Source: Bacteroidota bacterium
Lineage (GTDB): Bacteria > Bacteroidota > Ignavibacteria > Ignavibacteriales > SURF-24
Direction: 5' to 3'
NCBI GenBank assembly: GCA_030706145.1
Contig: JAUZPB010000011.1
Location: 1 to 64,000, forward strand
DNA: 64,000 bases
Numbering within the stretch: the first letter of the stretch is position 1; each line of letters begins with the position of its first letter. Below, in pieces: positions 45,209 through 54,199 of the stretch. Position numbers and translations under genes: made by a program. The notes beneath the pieces are model-generated. The model worked only from the letters and a program-made list of their open reading frames with translations. It did not search any database and was not told the DNA's origin.

Positions 45209-46051
45209 TTAGGCCTGTTCAACTTCTCTGTTTTGCCAAAGCTGGACAATGCTTCGGAATGTAAGCGATCCGATTACAATAATTCCGCCAATAAGTGCAT
45301 AGATCCCTGGGGATTCTCCTAGAATAAGGAGCACCCAAATTGGATTTAATACAGGTTCAATAACAGGAATCAGGATTGCTTCAATTGCAGCGACATGCCT
45401 TATAGCATAGGCATACAGAACATATGGTATTCCAAGCTGAACAACACCAAGGAGCAACAGGCCGATCCAGCTACTTATATCGATATGTGATCCAAAGACA
45501 AAAGGGACTCCGATTAAGGCTGTTAAGATATTGCCTATTATTACTGAGTCCAGTGGGGATTCATCCTTTTGCTTACGCATCAATAAAACTAGCCAGGCAA
45601 AAGCAATTCCGCTAAAAATGGCAATTACATTTCCAAACATATTACCAGTAGAAAGCTTATCTAAAAAGAAAAGGATCATACCACAAAAGGCTATAAAAAT
45701 CGAAATCCAGTCAACCTTTGAGATCCTTTCCTTTAAGAACCAATATCCCAGAATTGCGACATAAACAGGGGCAGTGTACTGAAGTAAAATTGCATTAGCA
45801 GCTGTAGTAAGCTTATTAGCAGAGACAAATAAAACGACTGTAGCAGCATAGGCAAAACCACCTGCAAGTTTTACAGAAGAAAATTTAACTTTGGGACGAA
45901 AAGCCACAACAATAAATATTACTGATATGAGGCTTCTCATCCCTGCAATAGCTATAGGATTGAGCTTTACCCATTTAATAAGAACACCGCCTAGACTCCA
46001 TAGGAGAGCAGTTGCAATCAGATAGAGTATAGCTTTATTGTGTTGATTCAT
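45209..46051 (-). CDS. EamA/DMT-family transporter
   Basis: About 280 residues in ten hydrophobic segments form two EamA repeats (for example LLWSLGGVLIKWV in the first and FAWLVLLMRKQ leading into the second). DMT proteins export or import small metabolites such as amino acids or nucleotide sugars; the substrate is not evident. The ATG at 46049-46051 is preferred to a TTG six codons upstream. It follows the C1 peptidase gene on the same strand. Confidence 0.85.
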   Translation of the reverse strand: MNQHNKAILYLIATALLWSLGGVLIKWVKLNPIAIAGMRSLISVIFIVVAFRPKVKFSSVKLAGGFAYAATVVLFVSANKLTTAANAILLQYTAPVYVAILGYWFLKERISKVDWISIFIAFCGMILFFLDKLSTGNMFGNVIAIFSGIAFAWLVLLMRKQKDESPLDSVIIGNILTALIGVPFVFGSHIDISSWIGLLLLGVVQLGIPYVLYAYAIRHVAAIEAILIPVIEPVLNPIWVLLILGESPGIYALIGGIIVIGSLTFRSIVQLWQNREVEQA

Positions 46052-46082
46052 CTTAAAATTCAAGCTCAAAATGCTTTACAAA

Positions 46083-47330
46083 TTATTTAGCAAATTTGCT
46101 TAGTAATTCTTTTGCCGCATCCTTATGCACCATAAAATCTATCATCTTCAGTTTTACATAATCCTCTTGATAGAAATAGTAACCAGGATTTTTTGCACTT
46201 TGTGCACCAGCGCCGGAATCTTTAATTAAGTACCAATCCTTTCCGTTTTTTTCCATATAGCCAACAATATGGATACCATGATCATCTGCTGTTGAGCCAT
46301 TATTAAAGCGTAACTGGCGAGCGTTCTCATCAATGTATTCTGCTGGAATATCAAATGAAGGAACAATTGCAACTTCTGAGTGGAAGTCGTATCCTGGCTC
46401 AGAAACATCTCCTCCGATCGCAATTGTATAGCCTTTGCGAACTGCACTTTTGAGTGTTTTCATAAAATCATCCAGGGGAATATTGTAATAATCCGAATCA
46501 TGCCACCAGTTATCAGTAACATTATATTCCATTTTCTGATAATAAGGAGACTGCATAAGGGAAATAAAATCCACATAATCATCCATATTAAGTTTTACAA
46601 CATTATGGAAATACTCCTGAGGAGTCATTTTCTGGCCATCCACAGAAACATAGGCCGGAGGCTTACCGAAATAGTGGTCCATTATTGATTTTATGGTTTG
46701 AATTACGGTTTCTTCATCCCAAGCATTATTTGCTTTTACTTTCTGGAGATATTCATTCATTTCAGCATAAACTTGCCTATGGTCATGATGTTTCTGTCCA
46801 GGAAGTTTTCCCGTATAAGAATCTTCAGGTACAACTCCGTACTGAGACCAGATTCTTCTTACAGCATTTGATTCAGATCCTTCAGCAAACTCAGAGTTTC
46901 CTCTTTGATGGACAAAACGTTTTGCCTTTTCAACGTATTCCCAATAAACTGTATAGATCTCAGAGAGTTTAATTTCTCTTTTTGTCAAACGGTAAATTTC
47001 GGACTCAAAAAAAGATGTTGTTGAAAAACACCAGCAAGTTCCTGTCAAGCCTTGGTTAGTTGGAGGGTTATGCCATTGTCTTGTGAATTCAGTTACGCTT
47101 TTGGGAAGATCCATACCGGAAAAGTCCACCTTAAAAGCCTTTTTAGGTGGATTCTCCTTGTTGTTGAACTCCGAAATTTCTTTCTGCATTTTTTCATAAA
47201 ATGGGCTGTTTTCCTCGGTATATATAGCCTTATCCTGTCCTCTTGATTGAGAATACAAGACGCCTGAACTTACAATTGTTAAGGCAAATATGCCGGAAGA
47301 CAATGTAAGAGCCTGTAAGACACTTTTCAT
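46083..47330 (-). CDS. Secreted C1-family cysteine peptidase (PepC/bleomycin-hydrolase type)
   Basis: A signal peptide (first 28 residues) precedes a papain-like domain. The nucleophile is in NQGLTGTCWCFSTTSFFESE (Cys about residue 98) and the active-site His in DDHGIHIVGY (about 356). Where papain-like enzymes have the catalytic Asn (N-S-W-G), this protein has KDSGAG (about residue 370), an Asp instead of Asn. The long helical insert between Cys and His fits the PepC/bleomycin hydrolase group. It should act in the periplasm or outside the cell. Confidence 0.82.
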   Translation of the reverse strand: MKSVLQALTLSSGIFALTIVSSGVLYSQSRGQDKAIYTEENSPFYEKMQKEISEFNNKENPPKKAFKVDFSGMDLPKSVTEFTRQWHNPPTNQGLTGTCWCFSTTSFFESEIYRLTKREIKLSEIYTVYWEYVEKAKRFVHQRGNSEFAEGSESNAVRRIWSQYGVVPEDSYTGKLPGQKHHDHRQVYAEMNEYLQKVKANNAWDEETVIQTIKSIMDHYFGKPPAYVSVDGQKMTPQEYFHNVVKLNMDDYVDFISLMQSPYYQKMEYNVTDNWWHDSDYYNIPLDDFMKTLKSAVRKGYTIAIGGDVSEPGYDFHSEVAIVPSFDIPAEYIDENARQLRFNNGSTADDHGIHIVGYMEKNGKDWYLIKDSGAGAQSAKNPGYYFYQEDYVKLKMIDFMVHKDAAKELLSKFAK

Positions 47331-47499
47331 ATAATTTCCTTTACTAAATTGTTTATTATTCAGGCATAGAAATTAGTTTATGAATGTAAGAAAATCAAAT
47401 ACATTTTTAGTTAAGCTTAGCAGAGAATCAGTCCTAACATATTAAGTTTAGCAGATAAAAATAGGGGTGGGAAAAGGTGCCAAAAAGAAAGCTTTACGA

Positions 47500-47583
47500 A
47501 CGGATTATTTTCCACGGATTATTGATGATTTAATGGATTAGTTAAAAATTCTTTTCTTCCACAAAAGCACGATAATCCGCGGA
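47500..47583. repeat. Intergenic CCACGGATTATT repeat set
   Basis: ACGGATTATT at 47500-47509 recurs within TCCACGGATTATTG at 47511-47524, and an inverted copy with two differences, CGATAATCCGCGGA, lies at 47570-47583. The set fills much of the otherwise empty 270-base gap between the peptidase and the PRPP-synthetase-like gene. Origin and role are unknown. Confidence 0.5.
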
Positions 47584-47600
47584 TAAACAATAATAAGAAG

Positions 47601-47945
47601 TTACGGTTTATCATCTTCTCTTTTTACTTTTTTCATAAATTCGGCAAACTCCATTCCACTAACCGATGAATAGGCCCCAAATGTATCGACAAGGAGTCCT
47701 TTTGTTCCTGAATTTGCAAAAATTGTATAAAGGACTGACATATCATCAGGATTTGATTCTCCTTCAAATCTATAGACTCCTTTAATTACCAATTCTTCTG
47801 GTTTAAAGACCTCATTTGTTTTCTTGCAAACAAGTCCAAGATCAGTCATTTGGAAATCATACTCATAACCCTTTTCACGCATCTTATTCATCACTTCAGA
47901 CAGGGTGTTCATATGGATTTTCTGATCATCCTTTGGAATATCCAT
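47601..47945 (-). CDS. Conserved small protein ('PRPP synthetase-like' family), function unknown
   Basis: The 114-residue protein has the recognisable blocks LSEVMNKMREKGYEYDFQM, VYRFEGESNPDDMSVLYTI and KGLLVDTFGAYS. This is a short cytoplasmic family common in Bacteroidota and often misnamed phosphoribosylpyrophosphate synthetase; it lacks any PRPP-binding loop. No signal peptide or membrane segment is seen. It stands alone upstream of the peptidase gene on the same strand. Confidence 0.75.
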   Translation of the reverse strand: MDIPKDDQKIHMNTLSEVMNKMREKGYEYDFQMTDLGLVCKKTNEVFKPEELVIKGVYRFEGESNPDDMSVLYTIFANSGTKGLLVDTFGAYSSVSGMEFAEFMKKVKREDDKP

Positions 47946-48097
47946 TTCCTCTCCTAATTATTCATTTTCACTTTTCCATGCATCCTTACTGATTCTAATA
48001 ATATAGACATATAGACCTCAAAAGCAAATGTGCAGCATCTATTTTTTTGTTCTATGTCAAGTAAATGGGAGGTACAACTAAGAAGGAGGGAAAAGCA

Positions 48098-48129
48098 GGA
48101 GAATGCCCTTTTAATCTGAGGCATTCTCC
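48098..48129 (-). terminator. Terminator after lnt
   Basis: GGAGAATGCC (48098-48107) pairs with GGCATTCTCC (48120-48129). On the minus strand it is followed by TGCTTTTCCC. It lies 15 bases beyond the lnt stop. Confidence 0.7.
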
Positions 48130-48143
48130 CAAAGAGAAAGCAG

Positions 48144-49835
48144 TTAAAACTTTTTAGCTAGAAGAGCTACTTTTTTGAACAGAAAGATTAGGACTGTCAG
48201 AATAGAAATAAACGAACAAAATCCTGGAATTAAAAGAGGGTGCCTGGAATAAAATGTAAGCTCTTTTTCAAGAGGGACATCACCAACTAAGTAAGTCTTA
48301 GTATACATTTTTGATTCAGCCAAGGTTCTTCCCAAAGGATCAATAATAGCGCTAATGCCCCCATTAGCTGCTCTAATTACAGCCCTTCTGTTTTCGATAG
48401 CCCTCAAGACTCCGATTTCTTTGTGCTGATATGGGCCGCTAGAATTTCCATACCAGCTATCATTTGTCACTACACTAATCAGCTGAGCTCCTTTTTGTGC
48501 AAAAGCAGCGACAAATGCAGGATATACAGATTCAAAACAAACTAATGAGTTTATTTTTACAGTATCGCTGAAGTAAGAATTTTTCCTTTGGTCTTTAACA
48601 TTTTCGACAGCACTAAAAACGATAGTATCACGGCCAACATTCCATCCTGAAATGCCCACATTCCATTTGATAAGATCCCCAAGAAATGGGAGTGCGTCGA
48701 CAAAAGGTACCCGCTCTCCAAAAGGGACCAGTTTCATTTTAGCATACCTTTCAATATGGTAAGAATGTGGTGAAAACAGCAAGACTGAGTTATAAGTAGC
48801 ATAATACATTTGACTAAGTTTACTGAATTTAGCATCAGGAGGAGCAGAAGATTTATTATCAAAGAACTTAAAATCTGGCATTCCAGTAACAAGAAATACA
48901 TTCTTTTTTTGAATAAAAGTATAAATAGAGTCTATGATATTCCTGTATGATCCATCTCGTAAATAAACCGGAAGAGCAGTTTCAGGCCAGAAAATCATTT
49001 CTGCTCCATTATTTGTAGTTTTACTAGATAGGTCAATATAATCCTTTGTAAGTCCCCAAAGGTCGCCGCCTTTCCATTTTTCCCAGGGATCAAGATTGGG
49101 CTGAATAAGTCCAACTCTTATAGTTTTTTCAGAGTTTTTAAAAGATGAAAAGACATAGGTTCCATAGACAATAGGAAGAAAGAATAAAATCAGAGCAATA
49201 GCGCCAAATGAATAACTTTTCTTTTTTGATTGCCTGAAATATTTTATCGATAGAAAAACTGCCAGGTTAATAAATATAACAAGAAGTGAAAGTCCCATTG
49301 CTCCTAAGATATCAGCAATTTGAACAAAATGGGAGAAATAAGTTAGTCCATTACCCAAGGTTAGCCATGGAAAGCTTGCATCTGTGAGCATATAGAAATA
49401 TTCATATGAGACCCAAAAGAATGGGAAAAGCAGCAAGGCTATCTGGGTATTAAAGACTTTCCTTGCAAAGTAGTATAAAGTTGAAGGGATCAGGAAAAAA
49501 GCTGTATTAATAAAAAGGAGAAGAAAACCTCCAATCATTAAAAACGTATCAGCCTCTTTTGTCCAGCTACCTACCCAATAGATTGTAATTACATTAAAGA
49601 CGAAGAAGCATAGATAAGTAAATCGATTTATGTCAACCAACTTCTCCTTTTTTATTAAGACAGAAAAATAGGGAACAAGCCCAAAGAATAGAAGTAATGT
49701 AAAAGGGAATGGAACAGGAGGAAATGCCAGTCCCATCATTATTCCACTTAGAATTCCGAGTAAGAGTCCCTTGTTTCTTTCCTTTTTTTGCTCTGGAGTA
49801 AGCTGAGCTCTTTTAAATAAATTAATAAATTTCAC
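48144..49835 (-). CDS. lnt: Apolipoprotein N-acyltransferase
   Basis: The 563-residue protein has about six to eight N-terminal membrane helices and a periplasmic nitrilase-like domain with the catalytic triad blocks FWPETALPVYL (Glu, about residue 280), MKLVPFGERVPF (Lys, about 372) and SLVCFESVYPAF (Cys, about 430). It adds the third acyl chain to outer-membrane lipoproteins, which fits lolA elsewhere in the window. The start is GTG at 49833-49835. It is followed by a terminator. Confidence 0.93.
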   Translation of the reverse strand: MKFINLFKRAQLTPEQKKERNKGLLLGILSGIMMGLAFPPVPFPFTLLLFFGLVPYFSVLIKKEKLVDINRFTYLCFFVFNVITIYWVGSWTKEADTFLMIGGFLLLFINTAFFLIPSTLYYFARKVFNTQIALLLFPFFWVSYEYFYMLTDASFPWLTLGNGLTYFSHFVQIADILGAMGLSLLVIFINLAVFLSIKYFRQSKKKSYSFGAIALILFFLPIVYGTYVFSSFKNSEKTIRVGLIQPNLDPWEKWKGGDLWGLTKDYIDLSSKTTNNGAEMIFWPETALPVYLRDGSYRNIIDSIYTFIQKKNVFLVTGMPDFKFFDNKSSAPPDAKFSKLSQMYYATYNSVLLFSPHSYHIERYAKMKLVPFGERVPFVDALPFLGDLIKWNVGISGWNVGRDTIVFSAVENVKDQRKNSYFSDTVKINSLVCFESVYPAFVAAFAQKGAQLISVVTNDSWYGNSSGPYQHKEIGVLRAIENRRAVIRAANGGISAIIDPLGRTLAESKMYTKTYLVGDVPLEKELTFYSRHPLLIPGFCSFISILTVLIFLFKKVALLAKKF

Positions 49836-49929
49836 GATACGACTTAATTTTGAGTAAAAATAAAATGATATGCAGAATAAACAAACAAATAAGAAAAGCA
49901 GGAAATTCCTTTAGAATTATCTTTTCTTT

Positions 49930-50418
49930 CTATTCAGATGCCATCAATAAGACAGTAGCATAAGCTGCAGCACCTTCTTCCTTACCAACAAATCCAAGTC
50001 TTTCAGTTGTAGTAGCTTTAACAGAGACTTGCTCTGTAGAACACTCGAGTAAAGAAGCAATAGTTTGCCTCATACTATCAATGTAAGGTGCAACTTTAGG
50101 TCTCTGAAGTGTTAAAACCGCATCGAGATTACCAATAAGGTAGCCACTGCTTTTTATCAAGCCAAAGACATGCTTTAGCAAAAGTTTACTATCTGCCCCT
50201 TTAAACTTTGGATCAGTATCCGGGAAATGTTTACCTATATCACCCAAAGCCAAAGCTCCTAAGAGAGCATCGGAGATTGCATGAAGGAGAACGTCAGCAT
50301 CAGAATGTCCTAAAAGGCCCTTTTCAAAAGGAATTTCCTGACCACCAATAATAAGTTTTCTATTCTCAGCCAAGGCATGAACATCATAACCGAAGCCTGT
50401 TCTGAATGGTAATTTCAT
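49930..50418 (-). CDS. ispF: 2-C-methyl-D-erythritol 2,4-cyclodiphosphate synthase
   Basis: The 162-residue protein is IspF of the methylerythritol phosphate pathway, converting CDP-methylerythritol 2-phosphate to the cyclic diphosphate. Metal-binding residues are in GYDVHAL (about residues 9-15) and the core is [26 protein letters not shown] read in two blocks, with [13 protein letters not shown] near the C-terminus. It lies between acylphosphatase and lnt on the minus strand. Confidence 0.96.
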   Translation of the reverse strand: MKLPFRTGFGYDVHALAENRKLIIGGQEIPFEKGLLGHSDADVLLHAISDALLGALALGDIGKHFPDTDPKFKGADSKLLLKHVFGLIKSSGYLIGNLDAVLTLQRPKVAPYIDSMRQTIASLLECSTEQVSVKATTTERLGFVGKEEGAAAYATVLLMASE

Positions 50419-50493
50419 AGATTTTCAGTAAAATAAGTAATAAAAAGGGTTGCTTAAAAAATGTGAATTTACTTACTTTAATGACGCAATACT

Positions 50494-50781
50494 TTAATGG
50501 CGTATTTCAAATGAAGTAAATTCACCAGTGTACTCAGCCCATGAGATCGAGCAATTTCTAACGTCGGCATGCATTGGGCCTATTTTAAGGATCTTAAAAA
50601 ACTCAGTAATTGTTTGTTTTTTACCTTCAACAACTGTAAGGACTGCATCACCTGAATAAAGGTTCTTAGTATAACCTTTGAGTTCAAGTTTTTGTGCATT
50701 TCTAAGGACAAAATACCTAAAGCCAACACCCTGTACTAGTCCTTCTGAAATGATCTCTGCTCTGGAAAAGTCTTCATTCAT
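50494..50781 (-). CDS. acyP: Acylphosphatase
   Basis: The 95-residue protein has the catalytic loop GLVQGVGFRYFVLRNAQ (Arg about residue 23) and the GYTKNL block with the catalytic Asn (about 40). It hydrolyses acyl-phosphates such as carbamoyl phosphate and 1,3-bisphosphoglycerate. No hypF or other partner gene is adjacent. It precedes ispF by 75 bases. Confidence 0.92.
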   Translation of the reverse strand: MNEDFSRAEIISEGLVQGVGFRYFVLRNAQKLELKGYTKNLYSGDAVLTVVEGKKQTITEFFKILKIGPMHADVRNCSISWAEYTGEFTSFEIRH

Positions 50782-50848
50782 AAAAATAAACTATTAAGCT
50801 AAAATAATTCTTAGTAATTAAATCATACTTAGTAATTAAATCTAACAA

Positions 50849-51832
50849 TCAAGCGTCCAGAGTAATATCTTCTCTTTCAGGGAGGCTCAGTTTTTCCCCT
50901 CTTTGTCTAAAGAATTCAATGAGTTCAGAAACAATAAGCCCTGAAAAGATTAGTATCCCTCCAATAATACCCAAAGTTGAAAGTCTTTCATTCAACATAA
51001 GAAATGCAAAGAGTGCTGAAAACATTGGCTCAAAAGAAAAAATAATACCAGCCTTTGTTGGGCTTACTTCTTTTTGAAAACGAGTTTGCAAAAGGAAAGT
51101 AATAATTGTCCCAAGAAAAGCAGTATAAGCCAAACCGAAGGCTAGGTTACCCGTTAATCTAAAATGCACTTCTTCAATATTAGTCATGGACAGAAGTCCA
51201 GAGAATATAAAAGCCAGAAGTCCAGTTACAACGATCTGAAAAAAAGTTAACAAAAGGAAATCAATTTCTCTACTTATCTTATCAATATAAACGACCTGGA
51301 TGGCAAAGAAAAAGGCACTTGCTAAAGTCAGTATATCTCCTGCATTAAAGCTGCTTCCAAGTTCATAAAAAAGCTGTCCAATAGAAGCATCCTTAGCAGA
51401 CAAGAAAAGTAATCCAGCGACAACAAAAACACTACCTACAAGTGAACCAAACGTTGGCTTTTTTCTTTGAATAATAATCTGCATAAGAGGGGTAAACAGT
51501 ACCAAAGAGCCTGTAATAAATCCGCTTTTTGTAGCCGAAGTATATTTTAGCCCTATTGTCTGAGGTGCAAATCCCAGAAAAAGAAATACACCCAGAAGTG
51601 AGGCCCTAAAGAAAACTTTTTTATCAATTAGTACAAACTTTTTATAGACAAATGGCAACAGAACAAGGGCAGCAATAATAAATCTAATACCAACAAAAAG
51701 CATAGTCGAAACATCCTGAAGAGAATCCTTAACTATGACAAATGTTCCTCCCCAAATTAAAGTACTAAAAAGCAGAGCACTTTCGCTTAAGTATTTTAAG
51801 GGATGCCGGTACTGTTTTAATTTATTCTTCAT
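50849..51832 (-). CDS. EamA/DMT-family transporter
   Basis: About 327 residues with ten membrane helices in two EamA repeats; blocks are STLIWGGTFVIVKDSL, LGVFLFLGFAPQTIGLKYT and EPMFSALFAFLMLNERL, the last a DMT signature. Likely an inner-membrane metabolite exporter; substrate unknown. The ATG at 51830-51832 lies within the last codons of era (11-base overlap), so translation is coupled. An upstream TTG would add five residues. Confidence 0.86.
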   Translation of the reverse strand: MKNKLKQYRHPLKYLSESALLFSTLIWGGTFVIVKDSLQDVSTMLFVGIRFIIAALVLLPFVYKKFVLIDKKVFFRASLLGVFLFLGFAPQTIGLKYTSATKSGFITGSLVLFTPLMQIIIQRKKPTFGSLVGSVFVVAGLLFLSAKDASIGQLFYELGSSFNAGDILTLASAFFFAIQVVYIDKISREIDFLLLTFFQIVVTGLLAFIFSGLLSMTNIEEVHFRLTGNLAFGLAYTAFLGTIITFLLQTRFQKEVSPTKAGIIFSFEPMFSALFAFLMLNERLSTLGIIGGILIFSGLIVSELIEFFRQRGEKLSLPEREDITLDA

Positions 51833-52730
51833 CTGTTGTATAGCCAAAGGTTCTAAGAGATCTAGGATCTGAGCGCCATTTTTCTCTCACTTTTACACGC
51901 AGTTCCAGAAAAACGGGTCTTTGAAGAAAACTTTCAATAGAAGCACGAGCAACTTGTCCAAGTTCTTTAATTGCATTTCCCTGCTTACCAATAATGATTG
52001 GTTTTTGGGATTCTTTTTCTACAATTATTGCAGCCTGAATAAAGTCCTTTCTTCCTTCTCTTTCCTTAAATTCCTCAATGACTACCTCTGTGCTATAAGG
52101 GACTTCCTCCTGGAAATGTTCAAAGATCTTTTCTCTAATAATCTCGGAGACAAAGAATCTTTCGTTTTCATCTGTCAACCTATCATCGGGATAGAATTTA
52201 GGATGAACAGGGAGATAATTCAGAATTAACTGTACTACCGTATCGACATTGAAATTAAGCAGTGCCGAAATGGGTATAATAGCATCAAAAAATTTTAATG
52301 AATCAAGTTTAGCATAGAGATGGTTTACTTTATCCTCATTAGCTAAATCCACTTTATTTATTATAAGAATTTTTTTCTTTTTGCTTTTTTCCAGAGTATT
52401 CTTGACAATTTCATCCTCCAGAGTTCTGCTTCCATCTGGATCTGTGCTAATATCCAAAAGGAACAGAAGAATATCGGATTCTTTTACAGACTGATAAATA
52501 TAATCCAGCATCTTTTCCTGTAAAAGGTAATCTGGTCTCAAAATACCCGGAGTATCCAGAAATATTATCTGATAGTTCTCCTCAGAGAGAATCCCCATGA
52601 TACGTTTTCGTGTAGTTTGAGGTTTATTTGTTGTGATAGAGAGTTTTTCACCCAGAAATGCATTAAGCAGTGTAGATTTTCCGGAATTTGGCTTTCCAAT
52701 TATCGATACGTAACCCGATTTTATTTCCAT
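51822..52730 (-). CDS. era: GTPase Era
   Basis: The GTPase domain has GKPNSGKST (about residues 10-18), the switch TTNKPQTTR, DTPG and NKVD; a C-terminal KH domain has IIGKQGNAIKELGQVAR. Era binds the 3' end of 16S rRNA in 30S maturation. The ATG at 52728-52730 gives the usual length of 302 residues; the open frame runs 41 codons further upstream but that extension does not belong to the family. Confidence 0.95.
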   Translation of the reverse strand: MEIKSGYVSIIGKPNSGKSTLLNAFLGEKLSITTNKPQTTRKRIMGILSEENYQIIFLDTPGILRPDYLLQEKMLDYIYQSVKESDILLFLLDISTDPDGSRTLEDEIVKNTLEKSKKKKILIINKVDLANEDKVNHLYAKLDSLKFFDAIIPISALLNFNVDTVVQLILNYLPVHPKFYPDDRLTDENERFFVSEIIREKIFEHFQEEVPYSTEVVIEEFKEREGRKDFIQAAIIVEKESQKPIIIGKQGNAIKELGQVARASIESFLQRPVFLELRVKVREKWRSDPRSLRTFGYTTDEE

Positions 52731-52982
52731 ATTTCCATATTTATTATAAAAATTATCCCAATCAATATATACAAAGCCGTTCTGAAAGGCAATGGATTCG
52801 ACCTCTACAGGTCCTAAGACTTTACAGATTTTGACATATTCAAATTTTAGCAATGAAATAATAATTGTGAAGAATTAAACAGTTTAATTTTTCATAAGGT
52901 TCTCCGTAATAAGAATTTCGCTCCTTTTTATAAAGATTTTCTTTCGTATTTTTTTTATTTTTAATTTTTGAGAGGACAGATA

Positions 52983-53828
52983 ATGGAAATTGGCAAGTAT
53001 AGCATAGAATCACTTGAAACCGGAAGGTTTGCACTAGATGGTGGGGCTATGTTTGGCATTATACCTAAAGTCTTATGGGAAAGGTCCAATCCAGCTGATC
53101 GTGAAAATCGTGTAGCTCTTACGGCAAGATCGATGCTTTTAAGGAGTAGAAACCGCAACATACTAATAGATACTGGAATGGGAGAAAAGTGGGATGAGAA
53201 GTCTTATTCCATTTATGATATAAACCAAAATAAGGATCCAGTGACCAGTACATTAAAGGACAAAGGACTAAGTCCTGAAGATATTACAGATGTAATTCTA
53301 ACGCATTTGCATTTTGATCATACAGGTGGTTCTACAAAATATGAAAATGGAAAGCTAGTACCAACATTTCCCAATGCTAAGTACTATGTTCAAAAAAAGA
53401 ACTTCGATTGGGCTACAGCTCCCTCCGATAGAGATAAAGGGAGTTATCTGCAAGAGAATTTTACACCTTTAATGCAGGAAGGTATTCTTTATTTTACTGA
53501 AGGAAATACTTTTTTTGACGATGAGATTGAACTTTTGCCAGTAAACGGGCACACATTTGGCCAGCAATTAGTAAAGGTCAGTGACACTGCAAATACGGTT
53601 TTGTATTGCGGGGATTTGATTCCTTTCTCATCTCATGTGCACTTGCCATATATTATGGGATATGATCTTCAGCCTCTTGTAACACTTGAGGAAAAGAAGA
53701 AATATCTTAGACAAGCTGTTGAAGAAAACTGGATACTCTTTCATGAGCACGATCCATTTAATAGTTGCAGTAAAGTTGAAGCCTCTGGAAAGAGTTATAA
53801 AATAAAAGAAAGGATAAAAACTCTTTGA
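52983..53828 (+). CDS. MBL-fold metallo-hydrolase
   Basis: A 281-residue metallo-beta-lactamase-fold protein with the zinc motif THLHFDHTGG (about residues 109-118), the later His in PVNGHTFGQQL, Asp in LYCGDLIPFSSHVHLP and His in FHEHDPF. The length and C-terminal layout resemble N-acyl-homoserine-lactonase-like members, but the substrate is unknown. The ATG at 52983 follows AGAGGA. Its stop overlaps the TTG start of the Rieske gene, linking it to the Rieske-queG group. Confidence 0.83.
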   Translation: MEIGKYSIESLETGRFALDGGAMFGIIPKVLWERSNPADRENRVALTARSMLLRSRNRNILIDTGMGEKWDEKSYSIYDINQNKDPVTSTLKDKGLSPEDITDVILTHLHFDHTGGSTKYENGKLVPTFPNAKYYVQKKNFDWATAPSDRDKGSYLQENFTPLMQEGILYFTEGNTFFDDEIELLPVNGHTFGQQLVKVSDTANTVLYCGDLIPFSSHVHLPYIMGYDLQPLVTLEEKKKYLRQAVEENWILFHEHDPFNSCSKVEASGKSYKIKERIKTL

Positions 53829-54199
53829 TCTTAGAAAAAAACAATTGCAAAGAAGAAAGCAATTACGGAGAAGGAAACAGTTACAAGAGAGTCTGCAAAG
53901 TAAGTGAACTCAAAGAAAAATGGGGAAAGAAGTTTTTTATTGAAGATCAAGAGGTTGCTCTTTTTAAGGTAAACGGTAAAATTTACGCCCTAAGCAATAT
54001 TTGTCCTCATCAGCATGCCTCTATAATTTATGATGGGTTTATTGAAGAAGGTTTTGTTGTATGTCCTGCTCACGGATGGGAGTTCAGTCTTGAGACAGGA
54101 AAGATGAAGACAGGAAGCCGTGGGTTAGATTCATTCCCAGTCAAAATAGTTGGGGATGAGGTATATATTCAAATAATGAAGAAAGAATTGCGCTGGTAA
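53825..54199 (+). CDS. Rieske [2Fe-2S] protein
   Basis: The 124-residue protein is a stand-alone Rieske domain, NirD/ferredoxin-like, with the cluster ligands in CPHQH (first Cys-X-His) and CPAHG (Cys-X2-His). It probably transfers electrons to a partner that is not identified. No ATG exists in the reading frame before the domain; the start is TTG at 53825-53827, overlapping the stop of the MBL gene, with AAGGA upstream. Its stop overlaps the queG ATG (TAATG). Confidence 0.85.
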   Translation: MILEKNNCKEESNYGEGNSYKRVCKVSELKEKWGKKFFIEDQEVALFKVNGKIYALSNICPHQHASIIYDGFIEEGFVVCPAHGWEFSLETGKMKTGSRGLDSFPVKIVGDEVYIQIMKKELRW

